From Marinicellulosiphila megalodicopiae (GTDB taxonomy: Bacteria; Pseudomonadota; Gammaproteobacteria; Pseudomonadales; Natronospirillaceae): 64,000 nt of DNA. Position 1 is the first letter of the stretch. Each line of letters begins with the position of its first letter. Positions 17,839 through 24,568 of this stretch are shown here, piece after piece. The position numbers were made by a program, and so were the translations under genes. The notes beneath the pieces were generated by a model. The model saw only the letters and a list, made by a program, of their open reading frames with translations. It was not told the origin of the DNA and did no database searches. The stretch is taken from positions 1,860,001 through 1,924,000 of the forward strand of contig NZ_AP023087.1 of the NCBI RefSeq assembly GCF_045862395.1. The letters are read 5' to 3'.

Positions 17839-18594
17839 ATGAGTTTCATCCTGAAGTATATTATTCTATTCGCTCTCTTTATTCCTTGTATTGTATTTGC
17901 AAACAACAAAATCACTAAAGAACTTAAAATGAAAAAGTTAAGCGATAACGTTTATCAACATATCTCATATAAGAAGGTTGATCCATGGGGTTTAATTGGA
18001 GCCTCAGGTCTAGTTGTTATTAATGGCACTGAAGCGCATATAATTGATACTCCTTGGACAACCCAAGGAACAGAACAACTAATCGAATGGATTGAGGTTA
18101 GAGGACTAACTATAAAAAGTGCAGTAGTTACTCATTTCCATGAGGATGCTAGTGGAGATATACCACTTTTAAATGATTTAAAAATAAAAACCTATGCAAC
18201 AACACTAACTAATAAACTACTTAAATTAAATCAGAAAGAAGTGTCTAGTGATGAAATATCAAGTAATACCTTTGAATTTATTGACGGTGTTGCGAGTGTA
18301 TTTTATCCCGGAGCGGGTCATACAGAGGATAATATTGTTGTTTGGCTACCTAATGAAAAGATATTGTTTGGAGGTTGCTTTGTAAAAAGCCTTGATAATA
18401 AAAATTTGGGTTATACGGGCGATGCAAATATTAGTGAATGGCCAAACTCTATGCAAAAAGTCATTAATCGTTATCCTGATGCCAAATTGGTTGTTCCAGG
18501 GCATGGTAAAGTTGGAGATGTTAGCTTACTAAAGCATACACAAGAATTAGCTTTGTCTGCCAAGGTCTCGAACAAGCAAATCAACAAGGACTAA
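17839..18594 (+). CDS. Subclass B1 metallo-beta-lactamase, IMP-like
   Basis: Predicted periplasmic zinc hydrolase that opens beta-lactam rings. 251 residues with a signal peptide (MSFILKYIILFALFIPCIVFA). All six B1 zinc ligands are in place: H99, H101 and D103 in THFHEDASGD, H161 in PGAGHTEDN, C180 in LFGGCFVKS and H222 in VVPGHG. The B1 substrate-binding lysine (K183) and the asparagine of the following loop (N189) are also kept, and the blocks VVWLPNEKILFGGC and GDANISEWP read much like IMP enzymes. Its N-terminal half is more diverged, and the residue after the Asp ligand is Ala. The start lies 11 bases after the attC-like core, and the 3' end overlaps the next attC-like site, as in integron cassettes. 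Resistance activity is inference. Confidence 0.9.
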   Translation: MSFILKYIILFALFIPCIVFANNKITKELKMKKLSDNVYQHISYKKVDPWGLIGASGLVVINGTEAHIIDTPWTTQGTEQLIEWIEVRGLTIKSAVVTHFHEDASGDIPLLNDLKIKTYATTLTNKLLKLNQKEVSSDEISSNTFEFIDGVASVFYPGAGHTEDNIVVWLPNEKILFGGCFVKSLDNKNLGYTGDANISEWPNSMQKVINRYPDAKLVVPGHGKVGDVSLLKHTQELALSAKVSNKQINKD

Positions 18595-18669
18595 AAGCAG
18601 CGGGTTGTTCGCTGCGCTCCATTTTAGCCCACTATTTTTAGCCGTTAGAGAGTTGTTTGGGCGTTATCT
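18570..18669 (+). other. attC-like site after the metallo-beta-lactamase gene
   Basis: Left arm GAACAAGCAAATCAAC overlaps the end of the lactamase gene; right arm reads TTAG...GTTGTTTGGGC followed by core GTTATCT (18663-18669). Inner hairpin GCAGCG (18597-18602) / CGCTGC (18610-18615). The GGGCGTTA right end is typical of attC sites. Confidence 0.6.
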
Positions 18670-18679
18670 GGTGAATACT

Positions 18680-19015
18680 ATGTATAAATTTAAAATTAGG
18701 CCCGGCTATAAATCGTCAAATCTACTTATTGATTTCACTATTGATAATGCGGATGATTTATTTTTTGGCACTCTATATGATGCTTTAAGTCCGTTAAATA
18801 TATCAGAATTAGATCTTACAGATTTGTGGGTTAATGACGAGATTATATTTCAATGTAATAGCGATTTAGGGCGTTTTGAAATCACCCGAGATTTTTATGA
18901 TTTAGTATTTATATTGGCTGAAAATAATCAACGTGTAATAAAGAAAATTAGCGAATTATTAAGTAACCATAAATCATTTTCTAATCAAAGTTTTAATTCG
19001 AGTGAATATAGCTAA
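18680..19015 (+). CDS. Cassette ORF 2, hypothetical protein, 111 aa
   Basis: Not recognised. Soluble, acidic, no signal peptide. It begins eleven bases after an attC-like core GTTATCT, and its stop is followed directly by the next attC-like left arm. An in-frame GTG three codons upstream is an alternative start. Content: LLIDFTIDNADDLFFGTLYD near the start and a C-terminal serine-rich tail. Confidence 0.6.
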   Translation: MYKFKIRPGYKSSNLLIDFTIDNADDLFFGTLYDALSPLNISELDLTDLWVNDEIIFQCNSDLGRFEITRDFYDLVFILAENNQRVIKKISELLSNHKSFSNQSFNSSEYS

Positions 19016-19016
19016 T

Positions 19017-19145
19017 AAAGCTAATTAAAACCGCCGCAAAACACTCTTTCTCACTCAGATGGAGCCTGTAAATTAATATTGTGCACACAAATGTTAGCGC
19101 TGAGTTTGTGCGAAGCCGCGGCTACATTGGTTTTATCCGTTATTT
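19017..19145 (+). other. attC-like site after cassette ORF 2
   Basis: Left arm GCTAATTAAAACCGCCGC then AAAACACTC; right side GAGTTTGTGCG (19102-19112), GCGG, GGTTTTA and core GTTATTT (19139-19145). The arms pair as CGC-A-A-A-A-CACTC / GAGTTTGTGCG and TAAAACC / GGTTTTA. The same left arm appears after two other cassette genes (21299, 22812). Confidence 0.55.
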
Positions 19146-19429
19146 GGTATCCTGCTGTCTTGCCATCGTATCCATGCACGTCTTTAGTTGTGTTTTCATT
19201 TATAGTGTATTTCTGCTCTGTGATTATGCTTGCTTCAACTTTGCCATTTTCAAAATTTAAGAGTTAGCTTTACTCCCATTCCATCTCTTAAAAACAGCAG
19301 TCTCTCTTTTTCGATTATTCTTTAATTTTTCTGGGTATCTAGAAGTTTTTAGTGATGATATATTCGAATAATTTCTTAACTCGTTGTTAGAAAATGAAAT
19401 TGATCAAAAAATCACTTTCAAGTGAATTG
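19146..19429. other. Non-coding stretch between cassettes
   Basis: No supported gene. It shares a short word family (TATCCTGCTG, CATGCACGTC) with the array end near 23445-23490. Confidence 0.4.
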
Positions 19430-19533
19430 GTGAAATTAACGTTTCAAATATCTTGTGATAATGAATATACTGTTTGAAATTAATTAAATTAAAAATGAGT
19501 GTTGAAGGAAATTAATTTTTCTACAGTCTTGTT
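19430..19533 (+). repeat. 104-bp block preceding cassette ORF 3 (copy 1)
   Basis: Begins GTGAAATTAACGTTTCAAA and ends TTTTTCTACAGTCTTGTTA. Nearly identical to 22303-22407, which precedes cassette ORF 6; the last 35 bases also resemble the inverted repeat before ORF 5. The final GTTATGA core overlaps the ATG of ORF 3. Confidence 0.8.
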
Positions 19534-19977
19534 ATGAGTAAAGCCATGCAATGGAGTAACATCAATAAATACCTTGAAGGTGAGCCTACAGATTTATTGG
19601 AAGTGTTCTTTTTGGATTTGTCTGCTTCGTCTTGGAAAGACCTATTTATATGGATGTCGGATAGAGTGATCGTTCTTGATTGTCAGTTTGGCCGTCTAAA
19701 TATCGATGAATTAAATGTCGAATCATTTTTAAATGGCAGTATGAGTTACGTCGCTCATATAAAAGGTAGCTCTGGAATTGAATTGTCGATATCGGCCATT
19801 GATGAATGTGAAGCATCTATTGACGTTGAAATAGAATCTATTAATAATGAAGAAAGTTTTCGTGTATTTTTGGAAAATATTTCAGAAATATCACGAGTGA
19901 TTCATTGTAAAAAATACATTGTTTGTCAGGAGTTTAAGAGAGAAAAACCTTTTATTGTTAATGGTGTTTTGGTATGA
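19534..19977 (+). CDS. Cassette ORF 3, hypothetical protein, 147 aa
   Basis: Not recognised. Soluble, acidic, alpha/beta in appearance (LEVFFLDLSASSWKDLFIWM near residue 22; beta-rich middle; C-terminal YIVCQEFKREKPF). The start codon overlaps the GTTATG core of the element before it. It could be an immunity or antitoxin-type protein, but nothing proves that. Confidence 0.6.
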   Translation: MSKAMQWSNINKYLEGEPTDLLEVFFLDLSASSWKDLFIWMSDRVIVLDCQFGRLNIDELNVESFLNGSMSYVAHIKGSSGIELSISAIDECEASIDVEIESINNEESFRVFLENISEISRVIHCKKYIVCQEFKREKPFIVNGVLV

Positions 19978-20217
19978 ATTTACTCATTACAATTTGGTCA
20001 ATCCGACCTACACGACGTCGTCCCGGCGGGTTACCAATGCGTTCGAAAAAACTACCTAAATCAATACGAAAAATATCACTCACACGTAATCCTCGATATA
20101 GAAATTAATCTCACCTGTAGGTTCCGGATTCATCGTCACAGGGATGTGACTAATTAGAATTGTGCCTGGAGCGTGCAATCGTTCGGAAAAAACTAACATC
20201 ATTTTCACGTCGACCTC
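19978..20217 (+). repeat. Partial extra copy of block-A sequence
   Basis: 20038-20190 matches about 17325-17455 (AATCCTCGA(T/A)ATAGAAATT, CACCTGTAGGTTCCGGATTC, ACAGGGATGTGACTAAT). The preceding 60 bases hold a GC-rich word ACGACGTCGTCCCGGCGGG not seen elsewhere in the window. No gene. Confidence 0.65.
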
Positions 20218-20661
20218 GATATCTTTTCATCGGTGACTCAGCGACTTCAACAAATTTCTAAAAGTGCCAGCCTAGTTTTCCAAATCTGTAGGTTCGTGAT
20301 TCATTACGAAAAAACAATCCAAATCAAAACGAAAAAATCACCCACGCGTAGACCTCGATATAGAAATAAATCTCACCTGTAGGTTCGTGATTCATTACGA
20401 AAAAAACAATCTAAATCATTAAAAAATAAGGCATTGAATATTTTTTTACCTATCATTAGTGCTGACTGGATATACAGATTTGACCAAAAAAATAGTAAAT
20501 ACAGCAGATACACAGCACCTTGTAAAATTAAACGCAGACAGAAATTGTAGTCAATTTCTGTTCGTCCTGAACTCGCTGTATTAATGCATGTCAATTATTC
20601 CGTATTTGTCCCAAAAAAATAGTAAGTAAAATTTTGAAAATAGAAAATAACTGGGTATAGT
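20218..20661 (+). repeat. Long non-coding repeat, copy A'
   Basis: Second copy of the block at 17233, with insertions and deletions, leading into the acetyltransferase cassette. The minus-strand frame at 20373-20594 falls inside this repeat and is judged spurious. Confidence 0.8.
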
Positions 20662-20743
20662 GTGATCTTAAACCAACTGACGGACTTTATTTAAAATACG
20701 CGATATTTAAAACAGATTTTTTCCGTCTAATAACATGTTATGT
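20662..20743 (+). other. attC-like site before the acetyltransferase cassette
   Basis: Outer left CTTAAACC, inner arms GACGG (20679-20683) / CCGTC (20723-20727), right CTAATAACAT then GTTATGT (20737-20743). Homologous to the site at 17752 with compensating differences in the loop. Confidence 0.5.
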
Positions 20744-20759
20744 TTAAGGAGAGTTACTA

Positions 20760-21290
20760 TTGTTCAGTTTAGAAGTAGATAATGAAATAAAGTTGTCATT
20801 GGTTCAAAAGTCTTTTTCGCCAATATTCGCACAATTAGTCCAAGAAAATTTACCTTATCTTGAGCAGTGGTTAGCATGGCCTCCACACTGTAAAATTGAG
20901 CAGGACTTTGCTTCATTTATACGTAAATCCCTTCATGATTACGCCGATGGAAAGTCAATGGTCTGTGGCATATTCTATGATGAAGTATTAGTTGGTAACG
21001 CATCTTTTAATACGATTAATAATGAATTAAAGAAAGTCGAAATCGGTTATTGGCTTACAGAGTCAGCTCAAGGCAATGGTATTATTACTCGTGTTTGTAA
21101 AAAACTTATAGAAATAGCATTTGATGAATTACTAATGGATAAAGTTGAAATATCGGCCGCTACTGAAAATTTGGCTAGTAGGGCCGTCTGTGAGCGTCTA
21201 GGTATGCAGCTAGAAGGTGTTATTTCTAATGCTGAAAATCTAAATGGGCGAATTGTTGATCATGCTATTTACGGCCTTCACCGCATATAA
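20760..21290 (+). CDS. Cassette ORF 4, GNAT N-acetyltransferase (RimJ/RimL type)
   Basis: Transfers acetyl from acetyl-CoA to an amine. 176 residues with RimJ/RimL-like features: N-terminal LPYLEQWLAWP, EIGYWLTESAQGNGIITRVCKKLIE near residue 95 (the acetyl-CoA loop reads Q-G-N-G-I, near the Q/R-x-x-G-x-G/A consensus) and a C-terminal A-S-R-A-V-C-E-R-L-G-M. The start is TTG at 20760, supported by AAGGAGAG six bases upstream, the best ribosome site among the cassettes. Acetyltransferases of this type are common in integron cassettes. The substrate is unknown. Confidence 0.85.
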   Translation: MFSLEVDNEIKLSLVQKSFSPIFAQLVQENLPYLEQWLAWPPHCKIEQDFASFIRKSLHDYADGKSMVCGIFYDEVLVGNASFNTINNELKKVEIGYWLTESAQGNGIITRVCKKLIEIAFDELLMDKVEISAATENLASRAVCERLGMQLEGVISNAENLNGRIVDHAIYGLHRI

Positions 21291-21359
21291 ACATAACAAA
21301 CTAATTAAAACCGACGCAAAACACTCCGCCTTCTTGCGTGGTTTATTAGAACGTTCAGG
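21291..21359 (+). other. attC-like site after the acetyltransferase gene
   Basis: Starts ACATAACAAA directly after the stop. Arms CTAATTAAAACCGACGC (21301-21317) and GCGTGGTTTATTAG (21336-21349) pair with small bulges, followed by core-like GTTCAGG (GTTC in place of GTTA). Compact, about 69 bases. Best-folding site in the island, though its right core is degenerate. Confidence 0.6.
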
Positions 21360-21465
21360 CTGTAGGAAAATTAAAACAATAAAAATTATACGTGCGCAGA
21401 GTGATCTAAAATTATTTTTAAGGGTTTCAACCTATCTAGAATTTGAAATACGAGGCTATTTTTAG

Positions 21466-21529
21466 CCTATAAAACAAACAATTTTTAAACTGACTGTAGA
21501 AAGTTAATTTTTCTACAGCCTCGTTAGTT
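21466..21529 (+). other. attC-like site before cassette ORF 5
   Basis: Left TATAAAACAAAC, inner arms CTGTAGAAA (21494-21502) / TTTCTACAG (21510-21518), then CCTC and GTTAGTT (21523-21529). Between this and the preceding site lie about 105 bases with no supported gene. Confidence 0.5.
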
Positions 21530-21553
21530 ATATACGAATGTGAGCATTTATAC

Positions 21554-21955
21554 ATGAATGGTACTTTTAAATTTTTGGCTCTATTAGTAGTAATGATTTG
21601 TGGATACGCGTTTTATAACTATTTTCCGATCACAAAACATAGGGTTGTTGGGAAGTATGAAATTGATACTAGTTTTTATAGTGGAAAGAATGCCGAGTGG
21701 CAAAAAGAACATTTTAAATTTGAAATTACATCCGATGACAAATTCATATTTTTTGAAAAGTTAGTTGATGGTAGTTTTAAAAAAACATATGCAGATGTCC
21801 ATTGGTATCGCAACTCGCCGCCAATGTTATTTAGGCTAAATCTAAATTCACCTCATGAGCTTATTGATACTTACCCTGGGCTTTATCGGGGAAACCGAAA
21901 GTTTTATTATGTTTTTGAAACTAAATTCGGAAATATGTTTTACCGTAAAATATAG
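21554..21955 (+). CDS. Cassette ORF 5, hypothetical membrane-anchored or secreted protein, 133 aa
   Basis: Not recognised. N-terminal hydrophobic segment (FLALLVVMICGYAFYNY) acts as a signal anchor or uncleaved signal; the rest is beta-rich with many aromatic residues (VVGKYEIDTSF, NKFYYVFE-like strands). Starts 24 bases after an attC-like core and is followed immediately by the hairpin repeat at 21957. Confidence 0.6.
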   Translation: MNGTFKFLALLVVMICGYAFYNYFPITKHRVVGKYEIDTSFYSGKNAEWQKEHFKFEITSDDKFIFFEKLVDGSFKKTYADVHWYRNSPPMLFRLNLNSPHELIDTYPGLYRGNRKFYYVFETKFGNMFYRKI

Positions 21956-21956
21956 C

Positions 21957-22020
21957 TAATAAATAAGAATAGGTTGCGCGTAACCGCAACTACTTTGATT
22001 TAATTAACCTATTGTTGGTC
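21957..22020 (+). repeat. GTTGCG hairpin repeat / attC-like element after cassette ORF 5
   Basis: GAATAGG ... CCTATT outer arms enclosing GTTGCG-CGTAAC-CGCAAC, ending GTTGGTC (22014-22020). Matches 23378-23441 over about 64 bases; a further 20 bases of similarity follow (ATTCCAAAGC, CCTG). Confidence 0.65.
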
Positions 22021-22302
22021 ATTCCAAAGCATCCTGCTATTTCTTTTTTAATTTTAAATTAACTCAGTGTCTTATATTTTTTTAAATCCAAGCTAATGTT
22101 TTGTATGCCCCATAATTTGAAAGCATTCTAAAAAGAATTGGATGGAAATATGGCAAATATGAAATGATGGCTTGATGGAGTTTATATCAATCATTCAAAC
22201 TACAATCCCTTAGTACGCCTTGGTATTACTGGTTTTCAGGGGGGTATTTTGAATGCATTGAATTTTTATGAAAATGACGATCATCAATTCAAATATTTTT
22301 TT
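22021..22302. other. Non-coding stretch inside the island
   Basis: No supported gene, although it is long enough to have once held a small cassette ORF. Nothing else seen. Confidence 0.35.
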
Positions 22303-22407
22303 GTGAAATTAACGTTTCAAAAGTATCGTGAGAATGAATATACTGTTTGAAATTAATTAAATTAAAAATGAGTGTTGAAGAAAGTTAATTTTTCTACAGC
22401 CTCGTTA
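22303..22407 (+). repeat. 104-bp block preceding cassette ORF 6 (copy 2)
   Basis: Near-identical to 19430-19533, ending in CTACAGCCTC then GTTAGGT (22404-22410), which matches the GTTRRRY integron core exactly. The ORF starts five bases after that core. Confidence 0.8.
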
Positions 22408-22415
22408 GGTATCAC

Positions 22416-22805
22416 ATGCTAATCGTCATCCTAATAGTTGGAATTCTGCTAGTTGTTTCATCTAAATTTGATATATTTCTACCACGGGAATACCGTAATC
22501 GGAAATGTATGGGGCAGCAATGGCGGGCAGAATTTCCAAATTTATCAAATGAAGAAATAAGAAAGTTTTTGATTATTTTTGTAGATGCTTTTATGTTTAA
22601 GCATAAAGATAAGTTGAAATTTGAGCCAAGTGATAAAATACTTGAAATATACAAATCAATCTATCCAAATAGTGGTGGTGCGGATCAAATGGAGTTCGAG
22701 TTTTTTTCAGATGATATTAAGGAAACATATGATGTAGCATTGAATAAAGTTTGGCATGACAATATTACTTTGGGCGAATTATTATCCGTCTGTGTTGCCC
22801 CCTAA
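22416..22805 (+). CDS. Cassette ORF 6, hypothetical protein with N-terminal membrane anchor, 129 aa
   Basis: Not recognised. Opening helix MLIVILIVGILLVVSS is a signal anchor; the remainder is soluble and acidic with aromatic clusters (WRAEFPNLSNEEIRKFLIIFVDAFMF). Its start lies directly after a perfect GTTAGGT core. After its stop comes the third copy of the TTTAAAACCGACGAAAAACACTC left arm. Confidence 0.6.
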   Translation: MLIVILIVGILLVVSSKFDIFLPREYRNRKCMGQQWRAEFPNLSNEEIRKFLIIFVDAFMFKHKDKLKFEPSDKILEIYKSIYPNSGGADQMEFEFFSDDIKETYDVALNKVWHDNITLGELLSVCVAP

Positions 22806-23085
22806 AAGACTATTTAAAACCGACGAAAAACACTCTGCTTTCTTTTTTTTTAATATCAAGACTTAAAAAAGTTGGCAATTTCGGTTCGTTCTGAACTCTC
22901 TGCATCAATACATCCCTACATGTCAATTATTCGGGATTTATTTCAAAAAAATAGTAACTAAAATAATTTTAATTGTGCTCGAGCTCATGTATATTGCGGA
23001 CTTTAAATAAGTTGATGTGAATTATTCAAAATGTCAATTGCAGAAAATTTACTTTTAATTATATGGTCTATTCAATGGAGTATTA
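22806..23085 (+). repeat. Left attC arm plus short third copy of block A
   Basis: 22812-22842 carries the ACTATTTAAAACCGACG / AAAAACACTC left arm; I could not find a matching right arm. 22871-22975 repeats the block-A words (TTCTGAACTCTCTGCATCAAT, CAAAAAAATAGTAA). Confidence 0.6.
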
Positions 23086-23379
23086 ATGTTTATAGTATCC
23101 CTAACATACAAATCGGACTTATCCGAAGTTGATAAGCTTATCAGTGAACATGTCACTTTTCTGGAAAAATATTATGCTTCAGGTAAATTCATTGCATCAG
23201 GTCGTAAAGTACCTCGAACTGGTGGAATAATCTTAGTAAATGCATCTAACAAAGACGAAGTGATTGCAATTGTAAAAGAAGATCCATTTTACATCGCAAA
23301 TTTGACAAACTACGAAATTATAGAATTTGTTCCAACTATGGCTGCAAAAGAGTTCGAAGCAATCAAAAATTGCATTTAA
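23086..23379 (+). CDS. Cassette ORF 7, YciI-like protein
   Basis: A 97-residue protein of the YciI/dimeric alpha-beta barrel type: FIVSLTYKSDLSEVDKLI at the start, HVTFLEKYYASGKFIASG near residue 28 and a DPFYIANLTNYEIIEF end. The conserved His is present in EHVTFL. Family members are small dimeric proteins with mostly unknown reactions. Followed at once by the second GTTGCG hairpin repeat. Confidence 0.8.
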   Translation: MFIVSLTYKSDLSEVDKLISEHVTFLEKYYASGKFIASGRKVPRTGGIILVNASNKDEVIAIVKEDPFYIANLTNYEIIEFVPTMAAKEFEAIKNCI

Positions 23380-23441
23380 TAAATAAGAATAGGTTGCGCG
23401 TAGTCGCAACTACTTTGATTTAAATTATCCTATTGTTGGGT
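23378..23441 (+). repeat. GTTGCG hairpin repeat / attC-like element closing the array
   Basis: Second plus-strand copy of the 21957 element, ending GTTGGGT (23435-23441), which satisfies GTTRRRY. It follows the YciI stop codon directly. Confidence 0.65.
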
Positions 23442-23883
23442 ATTCCAAAGCTTCCTGTAGTCATGCCGTTAATGCATTCATGCACGTCATCACCCCGGTC
23501 TTCATTTTCCGAAGAATTAGAAGTTTAGAGTTTACAGTCGATGAAGCGACAGCGATTGTTTATGGTGTGGAAAATGTATTAATGAAGTACCCTAAGAGTT
23601 CAGAGTTCAGAGTTCAGAGTTTAAAGAAATAAAAAAACTTTATCATCATGCGCAATGTGTCATATAGCGTTTTAAGTATCAATCAGTATTCATCAACTGC
23701 AATTATTCAAGCGTACAATCCTTTTGTCGAATTTTAACAATAAAAATCTTTATTCTTGAAGTAGTATTAAAATGAATTAAGTGTTTTTTTTAATTTTGTT
23801 TGGCGTTTAAAAGACATTCAGCATCCATTTTGAACTGTCTTTTATTTAATTTAATTTATTATCAAGGATTCTTGTTCAAAGAA
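23442..23883. other. Non-coding right edge of the island, with a short tandem repeat
   Basis: 23594-23622 holds about four head-to-tail copies of the 7-mer AGAGTTC. No trace of ftsX, which would be expected here on the minus strand, was found in any frame. A weak hairpin (GATTCTT / AAGAATC) at 23866-23885 may end the ftsE transcript. Confidence 0.5.
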
Positions 23884-24552
23884 TCAATCAAACATGCCGC
23901 CACCAATCAACTTTCCATTTTTAAGTGTCAACGCTCTATAAGGCAATCTAGCAATTAATGCCAAGTCATGGCTGGCAATTAATACTGATGTTCCTACGCG
24001 GTTAAACTCGGCAAATAACGCCATAATGTCTTTGGCTAATTGCGGGTCTAAGTTACCTGTTGGCTCATCGGCTAAAATCAGTGCAGGTTTGTTTACTACT
24101 GCGCGGGCAATGCCTACACGTTGTTGTTCACCGCCAGACAGTTGAATTGGGTTGAATTTTTCTTTGTTTAGTAAGCCTACTTTATCTAATGCGGCGCGTA
24201 CGCGTCTTGGAATGTCTTTTGGCGACTCGCCAGAAATAATTAAGGGTAGGGCGACGTTATCAAAAACCGTGCGGTCAAATAATAAACGGTGGTTTTGAAA
24301 TACCACTCCAAATTCACGACGCATAAATGGAATCATTTTGTCGCTGGTTTTGTTGGCGAGTTGTCCGTTTACTCGTACCTGTCCTGAACTTGGTCGTTCC
24401 ATTAATGAGATTAATTTTAATATGGTGGATTTTCCTGCACCTGAGTGTCCTGTTAAAAATGCCATTTCACCCTGTTTAAGGTGAAAGCTGACACTGGACA
24501 ATGCTTCAAACCCGCCGTCATAACGCTTGCTGACTTGGTCAAAAATAATCAT
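23884..24552 (-). CDS. ftsE: Cell-division ATP-binding protein FtsE
   Basis: ATPase of the FtsEX complex that activates septal peptidoglycan hydrolases. Full length at 222 residues, the same as E. coli FtsE. Walker A GHSGAGKST near residue 36, Q-loop FQNHRLL near 88, ABC signature LSGGEQQRVGIARA near 137, Walker B LILADEPTGNLD near 158, H-loop ASHDLALI near 192. It follows ftsY by 16 bases, as usual. The odd point is downstream: its partner gene ftsX, normally overlapping or adjacent, is absent and the accessory island begins there instead. Confidence 0.96.
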   Translation of the reverse strand: MIIFDQVSKRYDGGFEALSSVSFHLKQGEMAFLTGHSGAGKSTILKLISLMERPSSGQVRVNGQLANKTSDKMIPFMRREFGVVFQNHRLLFDRTVFDNVALPLIISGESPKDIPRRVRAALDKVGLLNKEKFNPIQLSGGEQQRVGIARAVVNKPALILADEPTGNLDPQLAKDIMALFAEFNRVGTSVLIASHDLALIARLPYRALTLKNGKLIGGGMFD

Positions 24553-24568
24553 ATAAATAGTCCGTTAT

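Noticed and set aside
19079..19267. 62-residue ORF between cassette ORF 2 and ORF 3
   Set aside because: It runs across the inverted repeat of an attC-like site and has no ribosome site.
20373..20594. 73-residue minus-strand ORF
   Set aside because: Falls wholly inside the block A' repeat and is not open in block A.
21244..21465. 73-residue ORF overlapping the end of the acetyltransferase gene
   Set aside because: Overlaps a real gene and the attC-like site; no ribosome site or family features.
17233..23441. CRISPR or insertion sequence suspected in the accessory island
   Set aside because: Repeats are long, imperfect and unevenly spaced, no cas or transposase gene is seen, and terminal inverted repeats with target duplication are absent.
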